A stretch of DNA of 35,045 nucleotides from Methanobacteriota archaeon (GTDB lineage Archaea > Thermoplasmatota > Poseidoniia > Poseidoniales > Thalassarchaeaceae), in assembly GCA_002718995.2 (NCBI GenBank), contig PBGL02000027.1, positions 1 to 35,045 of the forward strand. Direction: 5' to 3'. Of the stretch, positions 1-8,845 are shown piece after piece. The translations under genes were made by a program, and so were the position numbers. Under the pieces are notes generated by a model. That model saw only the letters and a list, made by a program, of their open reading frames with translations, was not told where the DNA came from and ran no database searches. The number at the start of each line of letters is the position of its first letter. Within the stretch, counting starts at the first letter, position 1.

Positions 1-30
1 TCGCAGGTTCAAGTCCTGCTGTCGGCGCCA
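1..30 (+). tRNA. 3' end of a tRNA gene, truncated by window start
   Basis: The first 30 bases form a T-arm (GCAGG, loop TTCAAGT, CCTGC), then a 7-nt acceptor 3' strand (TGTCGGC), a G discriminator base and an encoded CCA. The 5' acceptor strand would be GCCGACA. The anticodon lies outside the window, so identity is unknown. A G discriminator fits tRNAs such as Asn, Asp or Ser, but I cannot choose among them. The CCA is followed directly by the stop codon of the convergent minus-strand gene. Confidence 0.85.
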
Positions 31-2367
31 TCAATCCCTTCGTGCGAATGCTGCTATGGCGAGCATCGCAAGAGCCGAAATGAGGCCGAAACCAGGGGTT
101 TCATCGTTTTCCGCTATGTCATTGAAGTCATCTAGTGGATCACAAATGTCATCCGAGTCGATATCGCTTGGTATGGAATCGGGATCGAGAGAGTCGCTCT
201 CACACTCTGTCTCAAGGTCATCAGAGAACTGGTCGTCGTCGTCGTCTGTGTCAGCATTGTTTCCAGTTCCGTCCCCATCTGTGTCTAGCCACTCTGTCCC
301 ATCGTCTGGGAAAGCATCATCGCCATCGGCCACTCCATCTCCATCGTCATCAGGGTCGAGGGCGTCGCAGTTGCCATCGTTATCGATGTCACTAGGCTGC
401 ACGTTGGCGTTGTTTGGGTCACCATCCCCGCCAGCCTCGGCACATTCCGCCTCAACGGAGTTGGCCCACCCATCGCCATCAACATCCTCATCTGCGTTGT
501 CGCCGATCCCGTCGCCATCAAGGTCGTTCCACTCGCTGGAATCATTCGGGAAGTCATCGTCAGGGTTCATGACTCCATCGCCATCAATGTCGAAATCCTC
601 CCCATCGCATTCACCATCGCCGTCTAAGTCTGCAGGAACAGAACCCGAATCCATCGAGTCACTACCACAGGAGTCCTCGTCGGTATCCAACCAACCATCT
701 CCATCATCATCGTAGTCAGCATTGTCTCCCCAGCCGTCCATATCTGTGTCGACCCACTCAGTGGCATCATCAGGGAATGCGTCATTCGCATCATCCACTC
801 CGTCATTGTCGGAATCGTTGTCCATGACATCACATTCGCCATCCCCATCGGAATCCACAGGCACCGAATTTATGTCTAGGGGGTCGGAACCACACCACCC
901 CTCTACCTGGTCCGTGTATCCATCGTCATCGTCATCGTAGTCTATTGGATCACAATCCCCGTCACCATCGGTATCCGTTGGCAATGAGAGTGGGTCCAGA
1001 GGGTCGGAGAAGCACCTCTCTTCCATAAGGTCAGGAACACCATCGTTGTCATCGTCGTCATCTACGTTGTCCCCCTTGCCATCTCCATCAGCATCACCCC
1101 ACTCCGTGGGGTCATTGGGAAACGCGTCATCGACATCCGCCACTCCATCCCCATCAGTATCCTCATCAAGTGCGTCGCAGGTCCCGTCTGAATCTGTGTC
1201 AATCGGAACAGAGGAGGAATCGAGTGGATCTGAGCCACAATCAATCTCTGCCGTGTCCGGCCAACCATCATTATCATCGTCCTCGTCGGCATTATCTCCA
1301 ATCCCATCCATGTCCGTGTCAGTGGTCTCATTCGGATTTAGTGGGAAGTCATCATCCACATCCTCTACGCCATCGTTGTCATCATCGGAGTCTGTATCAT
1401 TCGGAATCCCGTCGCCATCGAAATCATCGCCTTCTAGGGCGTCGCAGATGCCGTTTGAGTCAGCATCGATCGGGACATCCGATGAGTCCAAGTGATTAGT
1501 TCCGCATGCAGCTTCATCTGAGTCCGACCAACCATCGTTATCGTCATCATCATCCTCAACGAGTTGTGACGATGAGGTAAACTGAATATTGTCTAGGTAT
1601 AGCGCCTCCATCGCCGAGTTCGAACTGAACTCCACCTCTAGGAACCCCTGTCCCGCAGCGGAAATGCTTACAGTGGTGGAGGTCCAAGTCCCCAAGTACG
1701 ACGAGAAGGAGGAATCGATGTCATATCCAGTCGTGTTCAATATTGAGATATCTGAGTTAGAGCCCCTGAATGTGACGATGAGGTAATCCACTGGCGTGGA
1801 GGTCTCATACGCGGTATCTTGCAGGAACATGTCGAAGGTAAGCATCTCGGCTGTGACGTTGTCCAACTGCAGAGTAGTGATGCCATCTACATCCGACATC
1901 TGGTAGCCATTGTCCCCGTCAGTGAAGTTTCCAACAGTGCCAGTATAGTCTATGGTTCCAAAGTAGTCCCCGTCAGTGAGCCCAACTCCTCCGTTAGATT
2001 CGTAGAAGAGTGAGAAGCCCATCTCTGATCCAGTGGTTTGGTTATGCGCCACGTGTGGCTCATTGGCGTTATTCCACAGGTACCTGTCAACACTCTCATT
2101 CCCGGTGTCAGTATACTTGACACTAGAGATGGTGAATGGATCCTCGAATGAGGTATGGGCGACGACGTAATCCCCAGAGCAACCGCTGGCCAGGGTGTCC
2201 GGCATCCCGTCGCCATCTGTATCTGTATCCGCACAAGGATCGTCTGGGAACGCATCATTCGCGTCATCGGTCCCATCTCCATCGGAATCTGTCGCTGACA
2301 CGTTGTATGTCGAGGTTAGCATCAGTATGGCAATCAGTAGTGGAGTCAGCACTCGGCGGCAGCTCAT
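31..2367 (-). CDS. Exported Asp-rich calcium-binding-repeat surface protein with PGF-CTERM-like C-terminus
   Basis: This 778-residue protein begins with a signal peptide (basic MSCRR, then a hydrophobic stretch ending near residue 25). A short Asp-rich segment follows, then a roughly 200-residue beta-rich domain (about residues 65-270) resembling a jelly-roll or LamG/CUB-like ectodomain with many N-x-S/T sequons. From about residue 275 to 755 it is a tandem array of thrombospondin type 3-like calcium-binding modules (DxDxDGxxD patterns, DAFPxDxxEW linkers). Many modules carry two Cys, one in C-G-S-D-P-L-D and one in D-G-x-C-D. It ends with ETPGFG, a hydrophobic helix and ARRD, which is the tripartite PGF-CTERM pattern recognised by archaeosortase A in haloarchaea. 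The protein is therefore probably surface-anchored, stabilised by Ca2+ and disulfides. The ATG start gives a clean signal peptide, and no Shine-Dalgarno site is visible. Its ligand or enzymatic role is unknown. Confidence 0.85.
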   Translation of the reverse strand: MSCRRVLTPLLIAILMLTSTYNVSATDSDGDGTDDANDAFPDDPCADTDTDGDGMPDTLASGCSGDYVVAHTSFEDPFTISSVKYTDTGNESVDRYLWNNANEPHVAHNQTTGSEMGFSLFYESNGGVGLTDGDYFGTIDYTGTVGNFTDGDNGYQMSDVDGITTLQLDNVTAEMLTFDMFLQDTAYETSTPVDYLIVTFRGSNSDISILNTTGYDIDSSFSSYLGTWTSTTVSISAAGQGFLEVEFSSNSAMEALYLDNIQFTSSSQLVEDDDDDNDGWSDSDEAACGTNHLDSSDVPIDADSNGICDALEGDDFDGDGIPNDTDSDDDNDGVEDVDDDFPLNPNETTDTDMDGIGDNADEDDDNDGWPDTAEIDCGSDPLDSSSVPIDTDSDGTCDALDEDTDGDGVADVDDAFPNDPTEWGDADGDGKGDNVDDDDDNDGVPDLMEERCFSDPLDPLSLPTDTDGDGDCDPIDYDDDDDGYTDQVEGWCGSDPLDINSVPVDSDGDGECDVMDNDSDNDGVDDANDAFPDDATEWVDTDMDGWGDNADYDDDGDGWLDTDEDSCGSDSMDSGSVPADLDGDGECDGEDFDIDGDGVMNPDDDFPNDSSEWNDLDGDGIGDNADEDVDGDGWANSVEAECAEAGGDGDPNNANVQPSDIDNDGNCDALDPDDDGDGVADGDDAFPDDGTEWLDTDGDGTGNNADTDDDDDQFSDDLETECESDSLDPDSIPSDIDSDDICDPLDDFNDIAENDETPGFGLISALAMLAIAAFARRD
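120..1560 (-). repeat. Imperfect tandem coding repeats (thrombospondin type 3-like modules)
   Basis: This part of the surface-protein gene consists of degenerate in-frame repeats encoding the unit CGSDPLD...SVP.D.D.DG.CD...D.D.DGDGV.D..DAFP.D..EW.D.D.DG.GDNAD. About six DAFP/DDFP linkers and seven Cys-containing units are visible. The many GAT/GAC Asp codons read as ATC/GTC on the plus strand and open long spurious Ser-rich plus-strand frames. The repeats are diverged in DNA and best seen at protein level. Confidence 0.75.
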
Positions 2368-2415
2368 GAAGCGCAGAGGGGGAACGATTCAATTAACGCT
2401 TGGGTGGAATTCCCA

Positions 2416-2432
2416 AGTGATACTGTATCACT
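2416..2432. promoter_or_regulatory. Perfect 8-bp inverted repeat with 1-nt spacer in a divergent intergenic region
   Basis: AGTGATAC-T-GTATCACT is a perfect palindrome around one central T. It lies in the 108-bp gap between the divergent starts of the surface-protein gene (2367, minus) and glyA (2476, plus). A second, weaker inverted repeat (CTTGGG at 2399-2404, CCCAAG at 2412-2417) touches its left edge. The size and symmetry suit a dimeric transcription factor operator. This is inferred from symmetry and location only. Confidence 0.45.
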
Positions 2433-2475
2433 GCACTCTCCGTTAACATCTTTGACCTGTTTTCGATGCATCGTC

Positions 2476-3756
2476 ATGAGTCCAAGAGCGGCCGCCGAGC
2501 GGGTTCTCGATGCTGTCACCCAATCCGGTCGACACTACCGAGACAGTCTACCGATGATAGCCAGTGAGAATATACTCAGTCCATTAGTGCGCAAAGCATG
2601 TGATTCTGACCTTCATGGGAGATATGCAGAGGGGCTTCCGGGAAAGAGGTACTATCAGGGATGCGATGATTTCGATACCATCGAGGAGATAGGAATATCC
2701 CTGGCTAAGAGGGTGTTCAATTGTGGCTTCGCCAACATCCAGTCTACTTCGGGAACCGTCTCCAACATAGGCGCACTGAAGGCACTCGCCAAGCCAGGCG
2801 ATAAGATCACAGCAGTATCAACAGCTGATGGAGGGCATATCTCCCACGCAAGGATGGGAGCAGTTGGCCTGAGGGGTCTAGATCTAGTGACATACCCATG
2901 GGATGAGGAAAGAATGGAGCCGGACATAGACGCATCATGCGCGCTGATACGCGAGACGGAACCAGAACTAGCACTCTTCGGGCAGTCGGTCTTCCTATTT
3001 CCGACACCTCTTTCTGAACTCTCGGATGCAGCACATGAGGTCGGAGCCAGAGTTATGTACGATGGTGCACATGTCTTGGGTTTGATTGCAGGAGGGCTGT
3101 TCCAAGACCCGCTCCAAGAGGGTGCAGACGTAATGACGGGGTCCAGTCACAAGACCTTCCCTGGCCCCCAAGGAGGCTTCCTCCTCTCAAATTCCGAAGA
3201 TCAGTCTCTACAGAAGAAACTCAATAACTCAATTTTCCCCGGGACATGCTCATCATACCACTTGCATCACGTCGCTGGAAAGGTAGTTGCTCTGGCCGAG
3301 TTTGAGGAGTTCGGTGAAGACTATGCCAGGGACATCGTTTCAAACGCTCAGGCATTAGGGGCAGCCCTCTCGTCAGAGGGTTTCGACGTCCTCGCGGAGG
3401 AGAGGGGTTTCACGGAGAGCCATCAGGTCCTCACTCGTCACGGAGGCCCTGATTCGGGAGCGGGAATGAGAGCCGCCCAGACTCTCGAGGACTGTGGAAT
3501 AATCACCAACATGAACATGCTACCAGGCGACACAAAGGCAATGTCCGGCCCTAGTGGGCTAAGGCTGGGGGTTCCGGAATTGACTCGCGTGGGAATGGGT
3601 GTCGACGAGATGCAAGACGTAGCACGCTTCTTCGCAAGAGCCCTAATCCACCAGGAAGACCCATCGACCGTATGTTCAGAAGTATCGGGCTTCAAGTCCG
3701 ATTTCCAGACCGTCAAATACTGCTTCGAGGAAGGGCCCGCATATCCCGGGATATGA
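2476..3756 (+). CDS. glyA: Serine hydroxymethyltransferase, archaeal type
   Basis: This PLP enzyme interconverts serine and glycine with transfer of a one-carbon unit to a tetrahydropterin (folate or a methanopterin-type carrier; the sequence does not say which). Starting at ATG 2476 it has 426 residues, normal for the family. Visible motifs are IASENILSP (28-36), YAEGLPGKRYYQGC (50-63), the DGAHVLGLIAGG segment (196-207) that packs on the PLP ring, and the Schiff-base lysine K226 in GSSHKTFPGPQGG. The HKTFPGP form is typical of archaeal SHMT, where bacteria have HKTLRGP. The frame stays open upstream to 2404, but those residues (Cys/Leu-rich) do not resemble family N-termini, so MSPRAAAERV is the likely start. 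No Shine-Dalgarno site precedes it, which suggests a leaderless message. Confidence 0.9.
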   Translation: MSPRAAAERVLDAVTQSGRHYRDSLPMIASENILSPLVRKACDSDLHGRYAEGLPGKRYYQGCDDFDTIEEIGISLAKRVFNCGFANIQSTSGTVSNIGALKALAKPGDKITAVSTADGGHISHARMGAVGLRGLDLVTYPWDEERMEPDIDASCALIRETEPELALFGQSVFLFPTPLSELSDAAHEVGARVMYDGAHVLGLIAGGLFQDPLQEGADVMTGSSHKTFPGPQGGFLLSNSEDQSLQKKLNNSIFPGTCSSYHLHHVAGKVVALAEFEEFGEDYARDIVSNAQALGAALSSEGFDVLAEERGFTESHQVLTRHGGPDSGAGMRAAQTLEDCGIITNMNMLPGDTKAMSGPSGLRLGVPELTRVGMGVDEMQDVARFFARALIHQEDPSTVCSEVSGFKSDFQTVKYCFEEGPAYPGI

Positions 3757-3789
3757 CAAGTTATTCACGTCCCCCCTTTATCGAGGCAC

Positions 3790-6700
3790 ATGCGCAGCGT
3801 GCGTGCATCATCTCTGATGCTAACCTTTCTGATGCTATCATCAGGCTGCCTAGGTATCTTTGGTCAGGGAGGGGAATCGGAAATAGCCGTTGACTGCGAT
3901 GAACAGCCCTCCCATCAGGATTGCTTCGTCCCAGTCATCACCGAGGATGACTGCACCTACTCTCAGGTTTTCACAGGCGATTACTGCAGGGCCATGATAA
4001 TGCCCGCCTCGCTCTCCTACGGTGTCGAAGAAATGACCGTGATCGTGGGTGAAGAAATTCAGCCACTAACCCCTAGCTTTCTTGGTGACGGGCCACAGAA
4101 TTGGCTGGTCAACCCCCGTCTGCCAGATGGGCTTTCATTGGATCCCCAATCAGGGGTAATAAGCGGGACTCCACAATTACAGAAAATTCAGACAGGCTAC
4201 ACCATCATTGCCTCTAATGCCGCTGGGCAGTCAACTTCGTTAATTGAAATCGAGGTTATCCCCCCTGGGCCATCTTCTGTCCAGTATCAAGCTGAGGTCC
4301 TATCGTGTGAGATGGGGTCTCATTGTGAGATTTATGCTCCTCTGGTACTAGGCGGGAATGCGGAGTCTTGGGGGGTCGAGCCACCGCTTCCCACTGGCTT
4401 CCAAATTCTTGAGGACGGGTCAATATTGGGGAACCCATCATCATTGGGAGATTCGAACCATACAATCACAGCCTCAAATATCGGAGGAGAGGCATCCACC
4501 CAGATTCGCATTATTACTTTGCACGAGCCACCAAATAGCCTCCATTATCCGGGCCAACCATTCTTCTGGCTCACTGGGGGAATGGTGGAGGTCACACCCA
4601 CTGTTGGTGGAGGTGGGCACCTCTCTTGGTCTGTTTCTCCGCCACTACCCGAGGGACTGTCCATTGAGCAGTCAGATGGCTCAATCACGGGAATCTCTTA
4701 CCTTCCACAACAATTAGCCCAATACACTGTAACTGCATACAATACCGGGGGGTCTTTATCAGTCAATATTCTAATTCAGTTATCTGAGGAATCCCCTGCT
4801 GGTCTGGTCTACGAGCCATCCCAATTTGACCTTAGGATCGGAGAGGGGATTGGTACTGTGTTGCCATCCATTGAAGGCGGCACCCCCTCTTCATGGGAGG
4901 TTAGTCCGAGCCTACCGGACGGCTTCTCTTTGGATTCACAGTCAGGCTCAATTAGTGGCAACTCAACATCATTACAGCCATGGACTTACCATAGGATTTG
5001 GGTCAATAACTCAGGTGGATCATCATCAACTGAGGTCGGATTCAGAGTCACTAGTATGCCTCCCGATGCTATTCATTGGCCAGCCAATGAGTTTGCACTA
5101 AAGTCAAACGAAAGCATCGTCATTATAGCCACTAACGACGGCCCCGAGATTGAATCTTGGGAAGTTTACCCGCCTTTGCCAGATGGTTTAGAAATACTCC
5201 AGAATGGAACAATTTCTGGATCTCCAATAGGGAGGTCAGACTGGCAGCAGTACACCATCTGGGCGAACAACACTGGAGGCTCAGCCGGACTCAATATTTG
5301 GATTGCAGTACACGATCTGCGAGCGGACCAATCTGATTTACTGCGAGGCATGGGCGAGACCAATTGGGGGGGATGGCCCTCTCCGATATTGCCAATTGGA
5401 GAGTGGGCCTTCCCCATAGGCTTCACACAGGAGGGCTATGGCTCGACCATTCCTGTAATCTCAGCCAGTCATGTAGGCCGAGGAAAGATGCTAGGATACG
5501 GGCACGAGAGTTGGGTGGATGGGGCTGGAGAGGAGGAGACCCAGTTCTCCCTGCGAGCGGTAGAGTGGGTCTGCGGCGAGAATGCGGACGTAGGGCTCGC
5601 CTATGGCGCAGGGTTCGACGACTTCGAGGACGAACTGCAGGCCGAGGGGCATACGGTACATCTATCGATAACCCCGGCAGATCTTTCTGGAATCGATTGC
5701 TTGCTGGACGAATTCTGGAACGGTCACGACGACCAGGACAACCAGAATCTAATCGAATTCATGCTACAAGGAGGCGGACTCATCATGGGCGGCCACGCAT
5801 GGTACTGGTCATACTCTAATTCCGATGTCGCGCATAACTATCCCGGCAACAAGATCGCCAAAACTTCTGGACTGTTTGTCTCACATGCATGGGGCTACAA
5901 CGATGTCGACCTGTCTGACATACCGGACGAGTTAGCGCGCCCTCATGCCGCCATTGAGGCAATCAGAGCTGATAGGCTCGACAACCAGGCGCTCTCGACG
6001 GATGATGCAGCCATCGCCGATGCGACACTGTCGGTTTGTACTGGCGTTGTAACACTGGACTTCCATGGTTTCTGGTCGCCCTTACGGGAAACTGTGAACT
6101 CCACAGGATGGACCATCATAGAATACGGTACTCTGTGGCAGGATGTCGGCCACAACATGGGGGCTGATCCAGTGGCCGACACTCTTCTCAGAGTCGAGGC
6201 CGCTCTCACTCAGGGACTTCCGGCCAACGAGTTACCCGTGCACCCCAGTCACGTTGAGTTCCCAGGAGAAGTCCCAGCCAACGCGACCAGAGTCTCCCGC
6301 ACTGTCACAATAGATGGAAATCAGAGCGGGCTCCCGAGCAACTTCGGCTACTCTCAAGCCAGATCTCATGTCAGGATGACTACGGGCTTGTACGCAGCCC
6401 CTGGCGAGGTAGTTACCGTCACACTTCCTTCTGAACTCGCCGACTCCGGAATATGGGTACTCGTTGGTGCGCACAGTGACAGCCTATGGTCAAAGAGTCA
6501 GTTACATCGACATCCGCAGATAGTAAGATGGTGGTATATGGGCGATGCCTCGATGGAAGTGGGGAATGCTTTCGGTGGCCCGATATACATAGCAATTGAG
6601 CCTGGCTCAACATTGGGCGACTTCCAAGCCACCATTTCCAATGCCGTGAGGGCCCCCATGTTCGTTTTGGATGAGATATCCGACTTTGAGTGGATTTACT

Positions 6701-7782
6701 CCGAGAGCGAGAATCCAGCTCCATGGGCCGAATTGGTTTCTGATGAATTCATAATGACAGTACCAAGCCACGAGATCCGCGATCTCGTAAATCCCACGGA
6801 GTTGATGGAGTGGTGGGACGAGGCCCTGGAGATGGAGCATGAGCTCTATGGGTACTTGCCATGGCCTAGGGTCGAGAGGGCAGTATTCGATGCGCAGATA
6901 TCAGCCGGGTGGATGCACTCTGGATACCCCTTCATGGCTCATGATCTGAGCGTTTCTGGAGTGGTAAACTCCTCCTACATGTCTGAGAACGGTGATTGGG
7001 GGATGTTCCATGAGTTGGGGCACAATCACCAGTGGATGCCATCCACATTACCAGGGACAACGGAGACAGGGTGTAATTTCGCCAGTGTCTACTTGATGGA
7101 AGAACTAGTTGGTATCGAGGGGCACGGGGCTGTTGACCCTGCCCAGAGGGCATCGCGAATGAGAAGCTACTTCGACGACGGCTCGAATATCTCAAACTGG
7201 TCTGTATGGGTCGCCCTAGATACCTACCTGATCATCAAGGAGGAGTGGGGATGGGGTCCGATTACCGAGGCCCTCAGCGTCTACTACACCCTCCCTGCAG
7301 CAGAGGTCCCAACCAGTGGAGATGAAGAGTTCAATGCATGGGTCATGCACCTCTCGAATGCTACAGGTTACAATCTGGCCCCATATCATGCAGCATGGGG
7401 CTTCCCTCTATCTCAAGCAACATCTGATGATTTGGACCATCTTCCCGTATGGGTTGACGACCCGTTGCGCGGAGAGTACCACGCCTATGCCGCGATTATC
7501 CGTAACCTGAGTACAGCCAACGTAACCAGCAGTACTGCAGACGTCATCTGGGACGTCTATGACAATGGCACCAATACTACACTCACCATATACTACGGTC
7601 AGGCCGACATGGGCAACAACTCCCAACTCTGGCCGAATAGTGTGAGCGTCACCGCACCATCTGTGGGCCCTGGATCAGCAGAGATGACATTCATGGGAGA
7701 TAGCACTCACTACATACGAATCAAGGCGCACAATGAGGAAGGTGAGACCTGGTTTGGTCCAATTTCTGTGACGCCTAACTGA
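3790..7782 (+). CDS. Lipoprotein with five putative Ig domains, GATase-like domain and M60 zinc metallopeptidase
   Basis: This 1330-residue surface lipoprotein has a signal peptide ending in a lipobox (LSSGC, lipidated C20). Residues about 75-510 hold five repeats of the He-PIG (putative Ig) type, each with W.V.P.LP.G and G.I.G.P hallmarks. Residues about 520-720 resemble a class I glutamine-amidotransferase-like fold (HESWVDG, LIMGGHAWYW). Residues about 990-1190 are the peptidase M60 catalytic region: HELGH at 1074-1078, followed by NHQW, and E1092 in TTETGCNF as the downstream acidic residue of HExxH...E. An FN3-like domain closes the protein. The GATase-plus-M60 pairing is also seen in TCAF-type proteins. 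M60 enzymes act on mucins and other O-glycoproteins, so a role in cleaving environmental glycoproteins is a reasonable inference. Its stop overlaps the end of the convergent acyltransferase gene by 8 bp. Confidence 0.88.
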   Translation: MRSVRASSLMLTFLMLSSGCLGIFGQGGESEIAVDCDEQPSHQDCFVPVITEDDCTYSQVFTGDYCRAMIMPASLSYGVEEMTVIVGEEIQPLTPSFLGDGPQNWLVNPRLPDGLSLDPQSGVISGTPQLQKIQTGYTIIASNAAGQSTSLIEIEVIPPGPSSVQYQAEVLSCEMGSHCEIYAPLVLGGNAESWGVEPPLPTGFQILEDGSILGNPSSLGDSNHTITASNIGGEASTQIRIITLHEPPNSLHYPGQPFFWLTGGMVEVTPTVGGGGHLSWSVSPPLPEGLSIEQSDGSITGISYLPQQLAQYTVTAYNTGGSLSVNILIQLSEESPAGLVYEPSQFDLRIGEGIGTVLPSIEGGTPSSWEVSPSLPDGFSLDSQSGSISGNSTSLQPWTYHRIWVNNSGGSSSTEVGFRVTSMPPDAIHWPANEFALKSNESIVIIATNDGPEIESWEVYPPLPDGLEILQNGTISGSPIGRSDWQQYTIWANNTGGSAGLNIWIAVHDLRADQSDLLRGMGETNWGGWPSPILPIGEWAFPIGFTQEGYGSTIPVISASHVGRGKMLGYGHESWVDGAGEEETQFSLRAVEWVCGENADVGLAYGAGFDDFEDELQAEGHTVHLSITPADLSGIDCLLDEFWNGHDDQDNQNLIEFMLQGGGLIMGGHAWYWSYSNSDVAHNYPGNKIAKTSGLFVSHAWGYNDVDLSDIPDELARPHAAIEAIRADRLDNQALSTDDAAIADATLSVCTGVVTLDFHGFWSPLRETVNSTGWTIIEYGTLWQDVGHNMGADPVADTLLRVEAALTQGLPANELPVHPSHVEFPGEVPANATRVSRTVTIDGNQSGLPSNFGYSQARSHVRMTTGLYAAPGEVVTVTLPSELADSGIWVLVGAHSDSLWSKSQLHRHPQIVRWWYMGDASMEVGNAFGGPIYIAIEPGSTLGDFQATISNAVRAPMFVLDEISDFEWIYSESENPAPWAELVSDEFIMTVPSHEIRDLVNPTELMEWWDEALEMEHELYGYLPWPRVERAVFDAQISAGWMHSGYPFMAHDLSVSGVVNSSYMSENGDWGMFHELGHNHQWMPSTLPGTTETGCNFASVYLMEELVGIEGHGAVDPAQRASRMRSYFDDGSNISNWSVWVALDTYLIIKEEWGWGPITEALSVYYTLPAAEVPTSGDEEFNAWVMHLSNATGYNLAPYHAAWGFPLSQATSDDLDHLPVWVDDPLRGEYHAYAAIIRNLSTANVTSSTADVIWDVYDNGTNTTLTIYYGQADMGNNSQLWPNSVSVTAPSVGPGSAEMTFMGDSTHYIRIKAHNEEGETWFGPISVTPN

Positions 7783-8845
7783 ATCTCCTGAGTAATGACT
7801 CGAGAGAGATCCCCGGTATACTCTTCTGGTGCCAGATCGCCAATGGTATCCAGATTAGTGTATGCCCAATCGTAGCAACGAATGCAGGAAAAAGCTCCAA
7901 ATCCGGCTCACCACGCATCAGAGAAGCCACGACTCCAAGAATCGCGAAGTGCGCGACATACACAGTCAGCGTAATCTTTCCCAGAGGTTCGAGGAAGGAA
8001 AGTCGCTCTCCCTGCCATGGCTCTCCCCCGTTACCCTCGTCTCCCTCCAGTATTCTGTGCGCAAGAAGGGCGAATGTGCCTGAAACCACCAAGAATGCAG
8101 TACTTGCGGGGAAGAATGTCAGAACTGCATCCCCCTCCGTGAGCGCCCATGGGATTTCCTCTATCATTGAAATCACAACAGTGATTGCCGAAAATGCCAA
8201 CCCTATCGCGATATTACGCTGACGCACCTCCCGTTCCTCCGATAGGTCATAGACGAGAGTCCCTAGGAGAACGAAGAACAACCATGGCAAAGCTGGGTAT
8301 GTTCCGTTCCATAGAAGTCTGGCTACCCACTCGGAGGGGCCTTCGGAAGCAATCCTCTCCCACCACGCCCAGTCGAGTCCGGCAGCATCGCCCAGCAACA
8401 TCGGGGATACTGCCATGGCTAGCATTAGAGCGACTCTGAATTGCATACCAAGTCTGACCAGGGCTGGTGCCAACAGGGCCGCTATTGCGAGTAGACTTAG
8501 GACACCAGGGGTGTGCCATTCGAACCTACCTCCCCTCTCGATATTTAGAAGGACGTTGACTAGGAGCTGACAAAAAAGAAGGAGAACTACCCTGGGAATC
8601 AGCCAGGCAATCCAGTCAGTTGCCATCATCTGTCCCCTGTTGGCTCTACGAGTTGCACCCATGTGAATCCCCCATCCTGAGATCATAACGAACATGGGGG
8701 CAGCCATCCCTCCAAAGGCAGCAGCCACGAAGGCAGCAGGATCTCCAACCGTCATCCCCCTTGGTGGGACGATAGCGGCGGTGTGAACTTGCACCATGCA
8801 CAGTACCGCGATTGCACGCATCCTATCTATGTGAGCAAGCCTCAC
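7775..8845 (-). CDS. Multi-spanning membrane acyltransferase-like protein (DUF1624/YeiB-like)
   Basis: This is a roughly 356-residue polytopic membrane protein with about ten hydrophobic helices. The N-terminus (HIDRMRAIAVLCMVQVHTA) and the following AAPMFVMISGWG segment match the R-x-D/RG...H and aaPmFvflsG signatures of DUF1624 and heparan N-acetyltransferase-like proteins. The C-terminal LGKITLTVYVAHFAIL resembles the YeiB/DUF418 end. Such proteins are thought to move acyl groups onto extracytoplasmic glycans or lipids; the substrate here is unknown. The start is taken as GTG 8845, which overlaps the deoA stop as GTGA and has GAGGTG five bases upstream. An in-frame TTG one codon earlier is less favoured. 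The gene is the last of the minus-strand cluster and is probably translationally coupled to deoA. Confidence 0.7.
   Translation of the reverse strand: MRLAHIDRMRAIAVLCMVQVHTAAIVPPRGMTVGDPAAFVAAAFGGMAAPMFVMISGWGIHMGATRRANRGQMMATDWIAWLIPRVVLLLFCQLLVNVLLNIERGGRFEWHTPGVLSLLAIAALLAPALVRLGMQFRVALMLAMAVSPMLLGDAAGLDWAWWERIASEGPSEWVARLLWNGTYPALPWLFFVLLGTLVYDLSEEREVRQRNIAIGLAFSAITVVISMIEEIPWALTEGDAVLTFFPASTAFLVVSGTFALLAHRILEGDEGNGGEPWQGERLSFLEPLGKITLTVYVAHFAILGVVASLMRGEPDLELFPAFVATIGHTLIWIPLAIWHQKSIPGISLESLLRRFS

Noticed and set aside
56-715. 219-codon plus-strand Ser-rich open frame (and similar frames at 722-940 and 1046-1495)
   Set aside because: These are antisense to the Asp-rich repeat gene. Asp codons on the minus strand become ATC/GTC/TCA-type codons that remove stops. 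The composition is low-complexity Ser/Pro and has no start signal.
160-1500. Possible CRISPR or satellite array, because of regular short repeats such as CCATCGCCATC
   Set aside because: Repeats are in frame, diverged and encode Asp/Gly calcium-binding modules. There are no conserved direct repeats with unique spacers.
2399-2417. CTTGGG/CCCAAG inverted repeat as an independent terminator
   Set aside because: It has only 6 bp arms and no T-tract, and both neighbouring genes start from this region, so a terminator is not expected here.
2404-2475. N-terminal extension of glyA
   Set aside because: The extra 24 residues overlap the palindromic intergenic region and do not resemble SHMT N-termini. 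ATG 2476 gives the normal length.
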